DNA of 24,574 nucleotides from NCBI GenBank assembly GCA_002422315.1, contig DIUJ01000064.1:7225-31798 (forward strand). Direction: 5' to 3'. How positions within the stretch are numbered: the stretch's first letter is position 1; the number at the start of each line of letters is the position of its first letter. Below are positions 1 through 7,276 of this stretch, piece by piece. A program made the position numbers and the translations under genes. The notes under the pieces are model-generated. The model did no database searches, was not told the DNA's origin, and saw only the letters and a list, made by a program, of their open reading frames with translations. The DNA comes from Bacteroidetes bacterium UBA6161. GTDB taxonomy: Bacteria; Bacteroidota; Bacteroidia; NS11-12g; UBA955.

Positions 1-83
1 TGATTTAACCACTGAACCGCCACTTTTGGGTAGGTGCTGTTGGTGGCTGCCGTTCTTTCTTCTTTCAATTTTTCTGTCGTCAT
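1..83 (-). CDS. possible 5' end of a gene running off the left edge
   Basis: An ATG at 83-81 on the minus strand opens a frame that stays open for 27 codons to the window edge. It begins MTTEKLKEERTAATN and is hydrophilic. It starts 20 bases after the stop of the minus-strand membrane protein at 104-550, spacing that would suit a second gene of the same transcript. I do not recognise the protein. The frame includes a 16-base sequence (39-54) that recurs inverted at 663-678, so this may instead be repeat DNA that happens to be open. Confidence is low because so little is visible. Confidence 0.25.
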   Translation of the reverse strand, partial: MTTEKLKEERTAATNSTYPKVAVQWLN

Positions 84-103
84 TTTAGTTAAATAATTTA
101 TTG

Positions 104-550
104 TCAATTTGTCCAAAGTCTTAGAAATTCTGCTGTTGCATAAACCAACCAAAATATCATAAAACTCATTTCTCGTGTCAATTTTCTGCCTTTAACGAAA
201 GTCGCAAGCGCAATTATAATCGGAACTGCCATAGATAACTTAATTTCTCCTGCACCCGGAAAATGAAGTAGTTTGAATATTGAGCTAACTGTAAGAAAAA
301 GTCCCATTGTTATAATGTTGATTTTCTCAAGTCTATTAAGGTCATTTACTGTAAAGCCATAAATGAATGTTGTAATTGTCAAAATAGTAAGTCCAATAAA
401 ACTACCTTTAATAATATATTTGTCTCCTGTCCAAACAAGTAAAACAGTTATTAAAAGTCCAAATGATATTGCTTTATGAAAAAGTCCTTTGAACTTTATG
501 GCGATTATTGTCCCTAAAATTGCTACTGCCGATATTATTAGTTTCTCCAT
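104..550 (-). CDS. small integral membrane protein with GldL-like FKxxHxPGA motif
   Basis: A 148-residue protein with about four to five hydrophobic segments (roughly residues 4-18, 28-41, 48-66, 78-92 and 108-118, with a further weakly hydrophobic C-terminus) and no signal peptide or soluble domain. Residues 92-101 read FKLLHFPGAG. This closely resembles the FK(I/L)xHWPGA motif at the end of a transmembrane helix in GldL, the gliding and type IX secretion motor protein, and in several small Bacteroidota membrane proteins. It lacks the long cytoplasmic C-terminal region of GldL, so it is not GldL itself. The ATG at 550 has no Shine-Dalgarno site but lies in A-rich sequence, as is usual in the phylum. 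It is flanked by inverted copies of a 16-base repeat (39-54 and 663-678). Function unknown. Confidence 0.7.
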   Translation of the reverse strand: MEKLIISAVAILGTIIAIKFKGLFHKAISFGLLITVLLVWTGDKYIIKGSFIGLTILTITTFIYGFTVNDLNRLEKINIITMGLFLTVSSIFKLLHFPGAGEIKLSMAVPIIIALATFVKGRKLTREMSFMIFWLVYATAEFLRLWTN

Positions 551-710
551 TTCATTTTTTTAAAATTTCAAGGTCTGTTGTATTCGTAGTATGTTTTCTG
601 TCCGATTGTTTATATAGTCAGTCAGTGTCTACCAATATTTCAATCTTGAACTGTCGTCTATTTACGGTTGCCACCAACTTACTTATAAGACTGATGAAAT
701 CCGACTTATA

Positions 711-744
711 AAGCCAATAAGTGTTGGATAAGCCTAATAAGTGT
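711..744. repeat. imperfect two-copy tandem repeat, period 19-20
   Basis: The core aagcc-aataagtgt occurs at 711-724 and, with one inserted base, at 730-744. It lies upstream of the minus-strand membrane protein in otherwise non-coding DNA. It may be a decayed duplication. Confidence 0.5.
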
Positions 745-805
745 CAGGGTTTATTTTTCAGCCCCCACAAACATACTCCCTTTTTATCAATTTTCAAACT
801 CACTC

Positions 806-964
806 TTACTCCCCCAAATTCCTCAGAAACTTGTTGACTTTGGTAATTTTGTATATGGGGAGGGTTTTTACAAGGTCGCTGTCTATTCCTGAAATAAGTT
901 TACACATTTTTTAGACAAAATTTGCACTTTCATCAACACTCTTAATTCTCACATCAATGAAATA
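806..964 (-). pseudogene. unidentified decayed C-terminal coding fragment
   Basis: On the minus strand one frame reads as plausible protein from 964 to a TAA at 808-806, interrupted once by an in-frame TAA at 913-911. The part before the stop includes FIDVRIKSVDESANFV. The part after it has a 33-codon frame from an ATG at 907 containing SGIDSDLVKTLPIYKITKVN. The composition looks like the end of a soluble alpha/beta domain rather than random AT-rich sequence, but I cannot name the family. No intact upstream portion is present. Confidence 0.25.
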
Positions 965-1252
965 CTATTGTAGCTTGAAGAAACTACAGATTATATCTCC
1001 TCAGACATACAAAATTTAGGTGGGGCTGCATAATAGGTAGAGGGGATTACCATAGTTAAGCATATATAAAGATTTATCTGATACGGGCTTTTCAACCAAT
1101 CTATCTATAATAAATTGATACAATGCGAAGGCGGGGATACCTTTACTTATATTGTAGACTCTCTTATAAGTGTATTTTTACGCATAAGGTTGTAAAACAA
1201 TACCAACTCTATAATCGAATAATTCACTACAATCACTTACATTCTCCCCCCA

Positions 1253-2665
1253 CTACCTTAGCCTCGATTTCCTCTTACCTACAAACCAAATGTAGATAGG
1301 AATACCCATTAGAACAAGTACAAGCCCTACCATGGAACCATAAAAATTGGTGATCAAGGAGTTTATAACCAAACCCATACTAAACAATACAAATACCACC
1401 GGCACTATGCTAGGCACTCTAAATGCTCCGGGAACGCGCTGGAATTTTTTCCTAACTACAAAAACCCCAAATGCTCCCGCGCCATAGAAAATAAAGGCCG
1501 CAAATACCAACATATCCGTTAGCGCATCGAAACTCCCACTCCATATAAATAAAATGGAAACCAAGGCATGTGCCAAAAGGGCCGTGCTTGGGGTTTGAAA
1601 ACGGGGGTGCACCTTGGCAAATTGTTTCCACCACATGGATTCTTTTGCCATGGCAAAATATACCCGTGGTGAGGTCATTATGCTGTTGTTGGAACTATTG
1701 AAGGTGGACATTAGTATTAGTATGCCAATAAGTATAGCCCCAGGCGAACCCAACAGTACCCTCATAACCTCAAGTGCAGGGATAATATTGGCGCCTTTTT
1801 CATTGTCGGTATTCATTTGTGCAAAGGCATCTACAGACAAAACATTTAAGAATGCCGCATTTACCAATACATAGTTTGCTATTACAATACTTACTCCTAC
1901 CCCTAGTGCCAAAGGAATATATTTTTTGGGGTTTTTAATTTCTCCTCCCAAAAAACCAACGGTGTTCCAGCCTTCAAAAGCCCAAAATGCCGCCAACATT
2001 GCACTAAAAAAAGCACTTATGCCAAGCGTGGGAGCTGTTATAGAAACAGCAGGACCTGAAGCAGGAGCCCCTAAAGTAGGGGAATAGAAAAACCCGAAAA
2101 AAACCAACAAGGCCATACAAATGAGTATGGTAGAAGCCAATAAATTGCCAATAAACCCACCATTTTCTACTCCCCTTAGGTTTATGTAAGTCAAAAAAAC
2201 TACGAGTATGCTTGCTACAAGTTTTACCCCGAAATTTTGCAAAGGATATAAACCTAAAAAAGAAATATTGGCTAAGGAATCTGAAAGCATAGGAAGCTGA
2301 AACAACTCGTTTAAACTTTCGGCAAATACAAAGGCTACAGAGGCGGTAGTAGCGGTTTGTATTACGGCAAAGGAGGACCAACCATATAGGAAAGCAAAAA
2401 ACTTTCCGTACATCCTTTTAAAATAAACAAATTGCCCTCCTGGTTTTGCAATACTGGAAGCCACCTCGGCATTTGCCAAAGCACCAAACAAGGTAATTAG
2501 CCCAGCTACAACCCAACAAATAATAATGGCGGTACTGTTACCCAGTAGTGCCGACATGGGCGCAATTTTTTTAAATACCCCACTGCCTATCATAGCACTA
2601 ACCACTACCATTATAGCCGTAAAAAGTCCAAGTGTTTGTTTTAATTGTGGTTTCAAGTGTTGCAA
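1253..2665 (-). CDS. APC-superfamily amino acid permease
   Basis: A 470-residue polytopic inner-membrane protein with about 12 hydrophobic helices. It is expected to import or exchange amino acids by secondary transport. Helix 1 carries the unwound substrate-binding motif of the APC superfamily, I26-G-S-G-V-F31. The region PRVYFAMAKE before helix 9 and the motif FEGWNTVGFLGGEIKNP are typical of the LAT/YfnA-like branch. The length matches that family. The only start that preserves the full N-terminus is a TTG at 2665-2663. The frame upstream reads back to a TAG with no ATG or GTG, and the next ATG lies inside helix 1. It stands alone, divergent from the spacer before lysS. Substrate specificity cannot be told from the sequence. 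Confidence 0.9.
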   Translation of the reverse strand: MQHLKPQLKQTLGLFTAIMVVVSAMIGSGVFKKIAPMSALLGNSTAIIICWVVAGLITLFGALANAEVASSIAKPGGQFVYFKRMYGKFFAFLYGWSSFAVIQTATTASVAFVFAESLNELFQLPMLSDSLANISFLGLYPLQNFGVKLVASILVVFLTYINLRGVENGGFIGNLLASTILICMALLVFFGFFYSPTLGAPASGPAVSITAPTLGISAFFSAMLAAFWAFEGWNTVGFLGGEIKNPKKYIPLALGVGVSIVIANYVLVNAAFLNVLSVDAFAQMNTDNEKGANIIPALEVMRVLLGSPGAILIGILILMSTFNSSNNSIMTSPRVYFAMAKESMWWKQFAKVHPRFQTPSTALLAHALVSILFIWSGSFDALTDMLVFAAFIFYGAGAFGVFVVRKKFQRVPGAFRVPSIVPVVFVLFSMGLVINSLITNFYGSMVGLVLVLMGIPIYIWFVGKRKSRLR

Positions 2666-3216
2666 TATTACATAATCTTTTGCCTATTTGTAAAGATTGG
2701 TTTTACAGAAATAAACTTTATAAAATACACTATCCCGAATATATCTATCTAGTTGATTTTGTTATTGAGTACATTAGGCAGGCTCTTAAGCCCGAATTTG
2801 CCAAACGGCAAATAAGATCAATATCTTGTAAAAAAATAATAATCCATTTAAAATACCTTTGTCTTCCCCTTAGTTATACTTTTCCCAAGGGCTACAAGGG
2901 CTACGTCTATTACTATAGATTACGTACCTTTTGTACTTAGAAAACTACTCCGATGTCTTTTTTTGTTTAAGCACCAAAGGTGCGCAATACTTAGCATAGC
3001 CGATAGGGCTATGAAATGAATCATTTACGCCACTATGAAAGCGCCAAAGGTGCGCAATAATGGATGCTTTTTTGTATTCCCCCTCACGAAAATTCTTTAA
3101 CTTTCCTTAAATGTTTGTGTAATGTGTCCTCAATTAATTGGGGGGCAACTATCACTCTGAAATAATCGGCTTTTTTTGTCTTTTACCCCCGTTCTGATTT
3201 AGGTTTACACTTTTTT
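2666..3216. other. spacer with REP-like repeats, no gene
   Basis: About 550 bases between the permease and the RNA candidate. It contains a 9-base tandem duplication (caagggcta at 2886-2894 and 2895-2903), a REP-like repeat pair (2971-3058) and an isolated TAnnTTTG match on the plus strand at 2854-2861 with nothing obvious to transcribe. The 102-codon plus frame at 2632-2940 overlaps the permease start, is rich in Tyr, Ile and Lys as expected from AT-rich noise, and spans the repeats. I do not call it a gene. Confidence 0.6.
2971..3058. repeat. REP-like palindromic repeat pair
   Basis: Two copies of an 18-base unit, gcRccaaaggtgcgcaat, lie at 2971-2988 and 3041-3058 and differ at one position. 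Each is itself a short palindrome (gcRcc aaa ggtgc). Between them is a hairpin, atagcc/ggctat (2996-3001 with 3007-3012). The general form, a GC-richer palindromic tag followed by a small hairpin, is that of REP elements seen between genes in many bacteria, including Bacteroidota. Genome-wide copy number cannot be seen here. Confidence 0.6.
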
Positions 3217-3224
3217 TATTTTTG
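3217..3224 (+). promoter_or_regulatory. -7 element (TATTTTTG) before the RNA candidate
   Basis: This is a full match to the Bacteroidota -7 consensus TAnnTTTG. No TTTG -33 box is present at the usual spacing; the nearest similar sequence is ttctg at about 3192-3196. Transcription would begin at about 3229-3232, upstream of the long RNA stem and far from any coding sequence. Confidence 0.45.
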
Positions 3225-3276
3225 TGTCAATCTATTTCAGGACGAGACCGTATGTATGTTATCGTGCGTCAGCCAA

Positions 3277-3433
3277 AGTCCCGTTAAAGAATTTCCGGGT
3301 GGGAATGAAGCTTTTTTTGTGAAACCACAAGGGATGATCACACGGAGTAGGATATCACCCGCTGTGATTCCCCAAAAAGAAGAGGACGCTGCAAAAAAAG
3401 CAAATGGGAGCCTGGAAATTATTTAACGGGACT
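3277..3433 (+). ncRNA. rod-shaped structured RNA candidate, 6S-like in shape
   Basis: A 23-base closing stem joins 3277-3299 to 3411-3433, with 21 Watson-Crick pairs, one G-U and one mismatch. Inside is an internal loop of 10 and 9 bases (3300-3309, 3402-3410), then a perfect 10-base stem (3310-3319 with 3392-3401), an irregular region, and an apical stem (GGGA..ATCACA-CGG at 3331-3345 with CCG-TGTGAT-TCCC at 3359-3372). A closing stem, large central bubble and apical arm is the plan of 6S RNA, and the 3' strand contains AGCCTGG, similar to the GCCUG element at the edge of the 6S bubble. A TAnnTTTG box at 3217 could drive it. The alternative is a MITE with 23-base terminal repeats. No coding frame explains it. 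The 5' and 3' ends of the transcript are not determined. Confidence 0.5.
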
Positions 3434-3484
3434 AGACTTTCCCGAATTTCGCCACCTAAGCGCATCCATCGGGACAAATGTTTG

Positions 3485-3512
3485 TTACTTTTTGGGCAAT
3501 GCCAAAAAGTAA
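3485..3512. terminator. strong hairpin between RNA candidate and lysS
   Basis: An 11-base perfect stem (3485-3495 with 3502-3512, ttactttttgg / ccaaaaagtaa) around a 6-base loop. No T-run follows on either strand, so it is not a standard intrinsic terminator. Its place between the RNA candidate and the lysS promoter suits an end for the RNA. Confidence 0.35.
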
Positions 3513-3625
3513 AATTAATAAAACACAATCTGTTTCAATATGCACCTGAAAAATGAAAAAATCTCAAAATACACAATATTGTTCTTTGGCTTTACAGAAG
3601 CGAATCTGCTATTTAGTATAAAGTG

Positions 3626-3633
3626 TATATTTG
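3626..3633 (+). promoter_or_regulatory. -7 element of the lysS promoter (TATATTTG)
   Basis: A full match to TAnnTTTG, 31 bases before the lysS ATG. It predicts a start near 3640 and a short A-rich leader. It overlaps an in-frame GTG at 3623, which argues against that upstream start. No clear TTG -33 box is seen 17-23 bases upstream. Confidence 0.55.
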
Positions 3634-3664
3634 CAGACTTAAAAAAAATACCAAAAGAACCATT

Positions 3665-5170
3665 ATGGAATTAAACGAGCTCCAAGTAATAAGAAGACAA
3701 TCGCTAGAAGAAATCAAAAAAGCAGGTATAGAACCTTTTCCCGCAGAAATTTTTGAAGTAAATGCAACAGCTTCAGAAATATTAACAAATTACGAAAACA
3801 ATAAATTAGATTATAAAAATGTAAGTATTGCAGGTAGGCTAATGACCCGTAGAATAATGGGGAAAGCTTCCTTTGCGGTGTTGCAAGACAGTACTTCAAA
3901 AATTCAAATCTATTTGAACAGAGACGAGATTTGCCCAGGAGAAGACAAGGTATTGTACAACGATTTATTCAAAAAATGGCTTGATATTGGGGATATAATA
4001 GGAGTAAAAGGTTATGTGTTTACTACCCAAACAGGCGAAATTTCTATTCATGTTACAGAGTTAAAATTACTTTCTAAATGCTTAAACCCCCTCCCCTTGC
4101 CCAAGGAAAAAGACGGAGTGGTATACGATGCTTTTACAGACCCAGAACTAAGGCATAGAATGCGTTATGTGGACCTAATCGTAAATCCTCAAATTAAAGA
4201 AACCTTTATAAAAAGGACCAAACTAATACAATCACTTAGAAATACGTTTAACAGCAGAGGCTATATGGAAGTAGAAACCCCAGTGCTTCAACCCATTCAT
4301 GGCGGTGCTGCCGCTAGGCCTTTCGCTACCCACCACAATGCTTTAGATATCCCACTTTTTTTAAGAATTGCAAACGAATTGTATTTAAAAAGACTGATAG
4401 TTGGTGGTTTTGAAGGAGTGTATGAGTTTTCTAAAAACTTTAGAAATGAAGGGATAGACAGAACCCACAATCCAGAATTTACCGCAATGGAAATATATGT
4501 AGCCTATAAAGACTACGAATGGATGATGGATTTTACAGAAGAAATGATAGAAAAAGCAGCCATAGATGTAAATGGAACTACAGAAGCCACTATGGGTGAA
4601 CATACCATTCAATTTTCAAGGCCATTTAAAAGAGTAACCATGTACGATGCCATAAAAGAACATACGGGTTTTGATATTTCGGCCATGAACGAGGAGGAAA
4701 TAAGAGAGGTTTGTAAAAAATTAAATATAGAAGTAGATGCCTCCATGGGCAAAGGAAAACTTATAGATGAAATTTTTGGCGAGAAATGTGAGAAAAACTA
4801 CATTCAGCCTACCTTTATCATAGACTACCCCATAGAAATGAGCCCGCTTACCAAAAAACATAGAAGCAAAGAAGGCTTGGTAGAAAGGTTTGAATTGTTT
4901 GTAAATGGAAAAGAAATAGCCAATGCTTATTCGGAGCTAAATGACCCTATAGAACAAAGAGAGCGCTTTGAAGAACAAGCCAGACTTGCAGGCAGAGGAG
5001 ACGACGAAGCCATGCCTATAGATGAAGACTTTCTAAGGGCATTAGAATTTGCCATGCCACCCACCGCAGGCCTAGGTATAGGCATAGACAGGCTTACTAT
5101 GCTGCTCACAAACCAAGCTTCTATTCAAGAGGTTTTGTTTTTCCCCCAAATGAGACCAGAAAATAAATAA
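3665..5170 (+). CDS. lysS: lysine--tRNA ligase, class II
   Basis: Charges tRNA-Lys with lysine in the cytoplasm. The 501-residue product has the usual LysS plan. An N-terminal OB-fold anticodon-binding domain (about residues 45-160, including FAVLQDSTSKIQIYL) is followed by the class II catalytic domain. Motif 1 lies near RHRMRYVDLIVNP. Motif 2 holds FRNEGIDRTHNPEF with its ATP-binding Arg at about 260. Motif 3 is GLGIGIDRLTM with Arg at about 476. Length matches the bacterial family. The frame is open to a GTG at 3623, but I choose the ATG at 3665 because MELNELQVIRRQ is where homologues begin and because the upstream codons overlap the TAnnTTTG box. It is monocistronic, ending in a terminator at 5175. 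Confidence 0.97.
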   Translation: MELNELQVIRRQSLEEIKKAGIEPFPAEIFEVNATASEILTNYENNKLDYKNVSIAGRLMTRRIMGKASFAVLQDSTSKIQIYLNRDEICPGEDKVLYNDLFKKWLDIGDIIGVKGYVFTTQTGEISIHVTELKLLSKCLNPLPLPKEKDGVVYDAFTDPELRHRMRYVDLIVNPQIKETFIKRTKLIQSLRNTFNSRGYMEVETPVLQPIHGGAAARPFATHHNALDIPLFLRIANELYLKRLIVGGFEGVYEFSKNFRNEGIDRTHNPEFTAMEIYVAYKDYEWMMDFTEEMIEKAAIDVNGTTEATMGEHTIQFSRPFKRVTMYDAIKEHTGFDISAMNEEEIREVCKKLNIEVDASMGKGKLIDEIFGEKCEKNYIQPTFIIDYPIEMSPLTKKHRSKEGLVERFELFVNGKEIANAYSELNDPIEQRERFEEQARLAGRGDDEAMPIDEDFLRALEFAMPPTAGLGIGIDRLTMLLTNQASIQEVLFFPQMRPENK

Positions 5171-5174
5171 TTTT

Positions 5175-5203
5175 AAAAGGCTACTTTCAAGTAGCCTTTT
5201 TTA
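5175..5203 (+). terminator. intrinsic terminator of lysS
   Basis: The stem aaaaggctact/agtagcctttt (5175-5185 with 5190-5200) with a ttca loop is followed by a T-run. It lies 5 bases after the lysS stop. Confidence 0.9.
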
Positions 5204-5219
5204 TGTGACATGCGTCACC
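5204..5219 (+). promoter_or_regulatory. CRP/FNR-family-like binding site
   Basis: TGTGA-N6-TCACC matches the classic TGTGA-N6-TCACA dyad at nine of ten defined bases. Its centre (5211-5212) lies about 42-43 bases before the start predicted from the -7 element at 5241-5248. This is the position of a class II activator site overlapping the -35 region. The downstream promoter lacks a -33 box, as expected if it needs an activator. The regulator itself is not in the window. Confidence 0.5.
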
Positions 5220-5240
5220 CTATTAGCCTTGCCAATGCGC

Positions 5241-5248
5241 TACATTTG
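5241..5248 (+). promoter_or_regulatory. -7 element of the sulfide operon promoter (TACATTTG)
   Basis: A full TAnnTTTG match 18 bases before the ATG of the exporter gene, giving a predicted start near 5254 and a leader of about 12 bases. No TTG lies 17-23 bases upstream. Confidence 0.55.
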
Positions 5249-5266
5249 CTTTTTATAATGTAGAGT

Positions 5267-6064
5267 ATGGAAATAATAGGTTATATCTTAGCAATTTTAA
5301 TAGGGGTTTCCTTAGGCTTAGTAGGAAGTGGTGGCAGCATTTTAACAGTTCCTGTTTTACTCTATTTTTTTGGAATCGATGCCGTTTCCGCTACCGCTTA
5401 TTCCCTATTTATTGTAGGATTAACAAGTGTAGTTGGGAGTTTTACCTATTTTAAAAACAACTTAGTGAACATTAAAACTGCTATTGTTTTTGGAATACCT
5501 TCCATCCTTGCAGTGTATCTTACTAGAGCGTGGATAGTCCCCTCTATTCCTGACCATATTTTTACCATTCAGGCTTTCGAAATGGACAAAAACATGTTGC
5601 TCCTTGTAATTTTTGCACTCTTAATGATTTTGGCGTCGTATAGCATGATTAAACCTAGCAAAGCCAAGCAAACAGATATAAAGGAAGTACAAAAGTTCAA
5701 TTATCCGCTTATATTTATAGAAGGAGCTGTAGTAGGCACACTTACAGGACTTGTAGGTGCGGGGGGTGGATTCCTTATAATTCCTGCATTAGTTTTGCTA
5801 AGCAAATTACCCATGAAGGAAGCAGTAGGAACAAGTCTTGTAATTATCGCTTCAAAATCCTTAATCGGTTTTTTAGGCGAAAAAAACATTGCGACTATGG
5901 ATTGGAATCTTCTCCTTTTGGTTTCGGCTTTTGCAATAGTAGGAATATTTATAGGTTCGATAATAGCCAAAAAAATAGACGGAAACAAACTCAAACCTGC
6001 CTTCGGTTGGTTTGTGCTTGTAATGGGAATTTACATTTTAATCAAAGAAACAATATTTAAATAA
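5267..6064 (+). CDS. TauE/SafE-family sulfur-anion exporter
   Basis: A 265-residue membrane protein with about eight hydrophobic helices in two similar halves. Each half opens with the family's glycine-rich motif: GLVGSGGSILTVPVL near residue 20 and GLTGLVGAGGGFLIIPAL near residue 160. The family (TSUP, PF01925) exports or exchanges sulfite, sulfoacetate, thiosulfate and related anions at the inner membrane. It is the first gene of a three-gene unit, six bases before the sulfide:quinone oxidoreductase gene. That makes removal of sulfite or thiosulfate formed from sulfide oxidation the likely job, though this is inferred from context. The ATG at 5267 follows a TAnnTTTG box and a CRP-like site. 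Confidence 0.88.
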   Translation: MEIIGYILAILIGVSLGLVGSGGSILTVPVLLYFFGIDAVSATAYSLFIVGLTSVVGSFTYFKNNLVNIKTAIVFGIPSILAVYLTRAWIVPSIPDHIFTIQAFEMDKNMLLLVIFALLMILASYSMIKPSKAKQTDIKEVQKFNYPLIFIEGAVVGTLTGLVGAGGGFLIIPALVLLSKLPMKEAVGTSLVIIASKSLIGFLGEKNIATMDWNLLLLVSAFAIVGIFIGSIIAKKIDGNKLKPAFGWFVLVMGIYILIKETIFK

Positions 6065-6070
6065 AATACA

Positions 6071-7276
6071 ATGGAAAAACATTACCAAATATTAATCATA
6101 GGAGCAGGAAACGCTGGCATATCAGTTGCTGCACAACTAAAAAACAAGGACAAAAGTTTAAGCATTGGCATTATAGACCCTTCGGATAAACATTTTTACC
6201 AACCGGCTTGGACACTAGTAGGTGCAGGCGTGTACGATTTGCAAAAAACAGTAAGAGACCAGAAAGATCAAATACCAAAGGGTGTAGATTGGATTAAAGA
6301 AAGTGCAAATGATTTTTTACCAGATAAAAATCAAGTAAGCACGCTAGCAGGAAATATTTATACTTACGATTACTTAGTGGTTGCCCCAGGAATTCAGTTA
6401 GACTGGAATTCTACTCCTGGACTACTTGAAACTCTTGGGAAAAATGAAGTATCTAGCAATTATAAATTTGAACTTACAGAATACACTTGGGAGTTGATTA
6501 AAAACTTCAAAGGAGGAACTGCTGTTTTTGTAAACCCTGCTACTCCAATAAAATGTGGCGGAGCACCACACAAAATAATGTATTTGGCATGCGATTACTG
6601 GGATAAGAATGGAATTTTAAACAAAACAGAGGTGCATTATATTTCTGGTGGAACAGTAATCTTTGGAGTACCAGAATATAAAGCAGAACTGGAAAAAATA
6701 CTGCTAAAATACAACATTAAGCCTCATTATTTCAGTAAAGTAAGCAGCATAAATGGCTTAGACAAGAAGATTGTATACGAACAAAAAGACAACGAAGGCA
6801 AGATTCAAAACCACGAAATAACTTTCGACATGTGCCATTTTGTGCCAAACCAATCTGCACCAGATTTTATAAAACAAAGCCCAATATCAGACCCCAATAA
6901 CCCCTATGGTTTTGTACAAACAAACAATGAAACAATGCAGCACCCTACTTATCCCAATATTTTTAGTTTGGGAGACGTGTCTGCAGCACCTTTCAGCAAA
7001 ACAGGTTCTGCCATAAGAAAACAAGCGCCAGTAGTAACCCATAATATTTTGCAAATGATGCAAAACAAAAGTGATTTTAAAAAATACGACGGCTATAGTG
7101 CATGCCCTATTCCTGTAGCTAATGGGAAATTGATAATGGCAGAATTTGACTATACAAACAAACCTTCGATGACCTTCCCATTCGACCAATCCAAGCCCTC
7201 AAGGCTAATGTGGATATTTAAACGATATATATTGCCTTGGCTATACTGGAATAAAATTCTTAAAGGAAAAGCATAA
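6071..7276 (+). CDS. sqr: sulfide:quinone oxidoreductase, type II
   Basis: A membrane-associated flavoprotein that oxidises H2S to a sulfane-sulfur product and passes electrons to the quinone pool. The 401-residue protein opens with a Rossmann FAD motif, GAGNAG (residues 11-16). Residues 159-171, PIKCGGAPHKIMY, match the signature of type II SQR (the mitochondrial SQOR branch) and carry redox Cys162. The second redox cysteine is Cys345 in YDGYSACP, and the flanking AEFDY and FPFDQSK segments also resemble mitochondrial SQOR. GDVSAAPFSKT is the second FAD-binding segment. There is no signal peptide; a hydrophobic, basic C-terminus (WIFKRYILPWLYWNK) likely anchors it at the membrane. It follows the exporter gene by 6 bases and overlaps the next gene by one base. 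No persulfide dioxygenase or rhodanese gene is in the window. Confidence 0.93.
   Translation: MEKHYQILIIGAGNAGISVAAQLKNKDKSLSIGIIDPSDKHFYQPAWTLVGAGVYDLQKTVRDQKDQIPKGVDWIKESANDFLPDKNQVSTLAGNIYTYDYLVVAPGIQLDWNSTPGLLETLGKNEVSSNYKFELTEYTWELIKNFKGGTAVFVNPATPIKCGGAPHKIMYLACDYWDKNGILNKTEVHYISGGTVIFGVPEYKAELEKILLKYNIKPHYFSKVSSINGLDKKIVYEQKDNEGKIQNHEITFDMCHFVPNQSAPDFIKQSPISDPNNPYGFVQTNNETMQHPTYPNIFSLGDVSAAPFSKTGSAIRKQAPVVTHNILQMMQNKSDFKKYDGYSACPIPVANGKLIMAEFDYTNKPSMTFPFDQSKPSRLMWIFKRYILPWLYWNKILKGKA

Larger units (their letters stand above)
551..1252. other. gene-poor spacer with repeats and a decayed frame
   Basis: About 700 bases with no convincing intact gene on either strand. It holds one arm of the inverted repeat that flanks the membrane protein (663-678), a short imperfect tandem repeat (711-744) and a remnant reading frame on the minus strand (806-964). 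From about 970 to 1252 I see only AT-rich sequence with no structure I can support. A 67-codon plus-strand frame at 508-711 overlaps the start of the membrane protein and has no coding character. Confidence 0.6.

Noticed and set aside
508..711. 67-codon plus-strand frame
   Set aside because: It overlaps the start of the minus-strand membrane protein and covers the inverted repeat; composition is like AT-rich noise.
2854..2861. TACCTTTG as a plus-strand promoter
   Set aside because: The -7 match stands alone, the nearest TTG is 25 bases upstream and no gene or structure clearly starts downstream; such matches occur by chance in AT-rich DNA.
2632..2940. 102-codon plus-strand frame upstream of the REP-like repeats
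   Set aside because: It begins inside the permease gene, has no recognisable domain, no promoter and a Tyr/Ile/Lys-rich composition expected from random AT-rich DNA.
3623..3664. Upstream GTG start for lysS
   Set aside because: The GTG overlaps the TATATTTG box, the extra residues are basic and not part of LysS, and ATG 3665 gives the standard N-terminus.
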